64,000 nucleotides of DNA from positions 1,736,001-1,800,000 of the forward strand of contig NZ_CP074405.1 in the NCBI RefSeq assembly GCF_018388445.1. The letters are read 5' to 3'. Positions 56,351-64,000 of the stretch are shown here, piece after piece. The notes under the pieces were generated by a model. That model made no database searches, was not told the DNA's origin, and saw nothing but the letters and a program-made list of their open reading frames with translations. The position numbers were made by a program, and so were the translations under genes. Numbering within the stretch: the stretch's first letter is position 1; each line of letters begins with the position of its first letter. The stretch is from Cellulomonas wangleii. GTDB lineage: Bacteria > Actinomycetota > Actinomycetes > Actinomycetales > Cellulomonadaceae.

Positions 56351-57359
56351 GCGGTCCCGACGTGAACCTTCCCTCCGTGCCCGACGACTTCGTCTTCGAC
56401 ACGCGCACCGACCTGCGCGCCGACCAGAAGGCCGAGGTCCTCGTCGAGGCGCTGCCCTGGCTCCAGCAGTTCGCCGGCGCGCTCGTCGTGGTCAAGTACG
56501 GCGGCAACGCCATGATCGACGACACGCTCAAGCGGGCGTTCGCGGAGGACATGGTCTTCCTGCGGCAGGTCGGCCTGCGGCCCGTCGTCGTGCACGGTGG
56601 CGGTCCCCAGATCAACGCGATGCTCGACCGCCTCGACATCGCCAGCGAGTTCCGCGGCGGGCTGCGCGTGACGACGCCCGAGGCCATGGACGTGGTGCGG
56701 ATGGTGCTCACCGGCCAGGTCTCGCGCGAGCTCGTCGGCCTGCTCAACGCCCACGCGCCCCACGCCGTCGGCCTGTCGGGCGAGGACGCCGGGCTCTTCC
56801 AGGCGCGCCGCCGCACCGCCGTGGTCGACGGGCACGAGGTCGACGTCGGCCTCGTCGGTGACGTCGTGCACGTCAACCCCGGGGCCGTCCTCGACCTGCT
56901 CGACGCGGGGCGGATCCCCGTGGTCTCGACCGTCGCGCCGGACATCGACGACCCCACCCAGGTGCTCAACGTCAACGCGGACACCGCGGCGGCGGCGCTG
57001 GCCGTCGCGCTCGGGGCGCGCAAGCTCATCATCCTCACGGACGTCGAGGGCCTGTACACCGACTGGCCGGACCGCTCGACGCTCGTGCGGCGCATCCGCG
57101 CGTCCGCCCTGGCCGAGCTCCTGCCGCGCCTCGACTCCGGCATGCGTCCGAAGATGGAGGCCTGCTGGCGAGCGGTCGAGGGCGGTGTGCCGCGCGCGCA
57201 CGTCATCGACGGCCGAGCGACCCACTCGATCCTCGTCGAGGTCTTCACGTCCGAGGGCGTCGGCACCATGGTGCTGCCCGACACCGACCCCGACGGCCAC
57301 CCGTCGACCGTGCCCGTGCGGGCGGTCCGGCTGGCCGGCGACGACCAGGAGGCGACGCC

Positions 57360-57363
<4 letters not shown>
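56347..57363 (+). CDS. argB: ArgB, N-acetylglutamate kinase
   Basis: A 338-residue kinase of the amino acid kinase fold that phosphorylates N-acetylglutamate. Motifs: [70 protein letters not shown] and [16 protein letters not shown]. The N-terminal helix before the kinase domain ([18 protein letters not shown]) is the type that mediates hexamers and arginine feedback inhibition in other species. ATG 56347 overlaps argJ; the stop overlaps argD (GTGA). The last 30 residues form a short extra tail. Confidence 0.97.
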
Positions 57364-60114
<2,751 letters not shown>

Positions 60115-60120
60115 GACGAG

Positions 60121-60158
60121 TTATGCATAGGTCCGCAGTTGCATGTATGTTCATGCAC
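60121..60158 (+). promoter_or_regulatory. Double ARG box and promoter of argG
   Basis: TATGCATA (60122-60129) is a perfect palindrome, and TGCATG-TATGTT-CATGCA (60140-60157) is a perfect 6-6-6 inverted repeat; their centres are 23 bp apart, as expected for paired ARG boxes. TATGTT (60146-60151) probably doubles as the -10, with TTATGC (60121-60126) as a weak -35. Confidence 0.75.
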
Positions 60159-60186
60159 GCGAACCTCGAGAAGGAGAGAACCTGAC

Positions 60187-62837
<2,651 letters not shown>

Positions 62838-62863
62838 GCGCACCGGCACGCGGGCGGGACGAC

Positions 62864-63496
62864 GTGACGCCGGGTGCCGATGTCGTCGTGGCCCGGGCGC
62901 TCGCCGCCCCGCCGCGGCTCGGCCGCGTGCGGCTGGTGTGCGTCGACGGACCCGCCGGGTCGGGCAAGACGACGACGGCCGCCCGCGTCGCCGCGCTCGT
63001 CGGGGAGACGGGCGCACGGGTCGCGGTCGTGCACCTCGACGACCTGTACGACGGGTGGGGCGGGCTCGAGGGCACGCTCTGGCCGCGGCTGTCGGCGCAG
63101 GTGCTCGAACCGCTGCGGCGTGGTCTGCCCGGACGCTTCCAGCGCTACGACTGGTCCGCGGGCGCGTTCACCGACTGGGTCGACGTCCCGGTCCCCGACG
63201 TGCTGGTCGTCGAGGGGTGCGGGTCGGCGCGTCGCGCGGTCGACGGGCTCGTGTCGGTGCGCGTCTGGGTGTGCGCACCCGACGACGTGCGGCTGGCGCG
63301 CGGCCTGGCCCGCGACGGCGAGGCGGCACGGGCGCACTGGACGGCGTGGATGGCCGACGAGCGCGCGCACTTCGAGCGGGAGCGCACGCGGGAGCGCGCC
63401 GACGTCCGGCTCGACGGCGACGGGCGTGCCGTCGGTCCGGCGCCGGACGTCCCCGCGCCGGACGTCCCCGCGCCGGGACCGACCGGTTTGGCATGA
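62864..63496 (+). CDS. Uridine-kinase-like P-loop protein
   Basis: A 210-residue P-loop protein of the uridine kinase/phosphoribulokinase group. The Walker A is VCVDGPAGSGKTTTAARVAAL, followed by VVHLDDLYDGWGGLEG and RYDWSAGAFTDWVDVPVPDVLVVEGCGSARR, in which the Asp pair and EGCG are typical. The C-terminal tail repeats PAPDVP through a duplicated 15-bp unit (63446-63475). Substrate is unknown. GTG 62864 is the first start in the frame, 26 bp after argH, with no strong ribosome site; a slightly later start is possible. Confidence 0.8.
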   Translation: MTPGADVVVARALAAPPRLGRVRLVCVDGPAGSGKTTTAARVAALVGETGARVAVVHLDDLYDGWGGLEGTLWPRLSAQVLEPLRRGLPGRFQRYDWSAGAFTDWVDVPVPDVLVVEGCGSARRAVDGLVSVRVWVCAPDDVRLARGLARDGEAARAHWTAWMADERAHFERERTRERADVRLDGDGRAVGPAPDVPAPDVPAPGPTGLA

Positions 63497-63503
63497 TGGC
63501 CGC

Positions 63504-64000
63504 GTGCACCTCGAGACGCCCGCGACGGGTCGGCCGGACGACGGCATCGTCCCCGGCACCGGCGTGGTGCCCGCGCGCAGCTGGTACGCGCGCGATCCCC
63601 TCGCTGTCGCACGCGACCTGCTCGGAGCCTTCGTGACGGCGCGCAGCCCCGAGGGCCCGGTCACCGTGCGCCTGACCGAGGTCGAGGCGTACGGCGGCGA
63701 GGACGACCCGGGCTCGCACGCCTTCCGCGGGCGGACGGCCCGCAACGCGGCCATGTTCGCCGAGCCCGGGCGTCTGTACGTGTACCGGCACATGGGGCTG
63801 CACCACTGCGTCAACGTGGTGACCGAGCAGGCGGGCCGGGCGTCGGCCGTGCTGCTGCGCGCCGGCGAGGTCGTGGAGGGCGTCGAGCTCGCCTGGGCGC
63901 GACGCGCGAGCGCCGGCGTCGTCGACAACGAGCGCCAGCTCGCCCGCGGCCCGGCACGCCTGGCGGTGTGCCTGGGCCTGGATCTCGCGGCCAACGGGGC
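63504..64000 (+). CDS. mpg: 3-methyladenine DNA glycosylase (AAG/MPG type), 3' end missing
   Basis: The first 165 or so residues of an alkyladenine glycosylase, cut by the window edge. Seen: ARSWYARDPLAVARDLLGAFV, LTEVEAYGGEDDPGSHAFRGRTARNAAMF with the catalytic Glu in EVEAY, YVYRHMGLHHCVNVV and QLARGPARLAVCLGLD. It removes alkylated purines from DNA in base excision repair. CATGAT at 63492-63497 lies 6 bases before GTG 63504, the leaderless pattern. No stop is reached in the window. ATG 63493 or 63496 are not in this frame. Confidence 0.92.
   Translation, partial: MHLETPATGRPDDGIVPGTGVVPARSWYARDPLAVARDLLGAFVTARSPEGPVTVRLTEVEAYGGEDDPGSHAFRGRTARNAAMFAEPGRLYVYRHMGLHHCVNVVTEQAGRASAVLLRAGEVVEGVELAWARRASAGVVDNERQLARGPARLAVCLGLDLAANG

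Overview
The window comes from the chromosome of a very GC-rich actinobacterium, most likely a Cellulomonas-like member of the Micrococcales. The signs are the very high GC content with many GTG starts, an actinobacterial division/cell-wall cluster that has sepF, yggT and divIVA (wag31) but no ftsA, a PriA-type HisA, a RecQ with a phosphoribosyltransferase tail, and a FurA-like gene with a mycobacterial-type operator. No phage, insertion sequence, CRISPR array, tRNA or rRNA was seen. Almost all of it is housekeeping sequence.

Layout. 1-12634 (+) is the dcw cluster: murF (truncated by the window edge), mraY, murD, ftsW, a single frame joining murG and murC, ftsQ, ftsZ, pgeF, sepF, yggT and divIVA. 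12865-18665 (+) holds a DksA/TraR-type zinc-finger gene, lspA, an rluD-type pseudouridine synthase and dnaE. 18731-27229 is the histidine region: hisD, then (on the other strand) recQ, then hisC, hisB, an unknown gene, hisH, a pentamer repeat, hisA/priA and an SseB-domain gene. 27244-33035 carries a minus-strand trio (GerW-like, lipoprotein serine protease, membrane coiled-coil protein), an MFS transporter, a DUF1844 gene, and a furA-katA pair. 33213-40954 (+) is the translation block: a long leader, infC, rpmI, rplT, an SpoU methyltransferase, thpR, pheS and pheT. 41203-46191 is one very large secreted nuclease/5'-nucleotidase. 46334-52213 holds a YcxB-like membrane protein, trpB2 (-), a TPP riboswitch with thiM-thiE-thiD/tenA, and a HAD phosphatase. 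52251-53983 (-) is a DsbA/FrnE protein and a quinone reductase. 54066-62837 (+) is the complete arginine cluster argC-J-B-D-F-R and argG-H, with matching ARG boxes before argC and argG. The window ends with a uridine-kinase-like P-loop protein and a truncated 3-methyladenine glycosylase.

How it works together. Many genes overlap by 4 bp (ATGA or GTGA), so translational coupling is general. A second theme is leaderless starts: at least 15 genes have a -10-like hexamer (NANNNT) exactly 6 to 7 bases before the start codon, and I used this to choose several starts.

I found no convincing new multi-gene system. The most unusual items are the in-frame MurG-MurC fusion, the infC leader with an ATC start and a long Pro/Ala tail, the FurA operator in front of furA-katA, repeated 15-bp in-frame coding repeats in several protein tails, a GCACC pentamer tract inside the his cluster, and the five-part ExeM/5'-nucleotidase protein.
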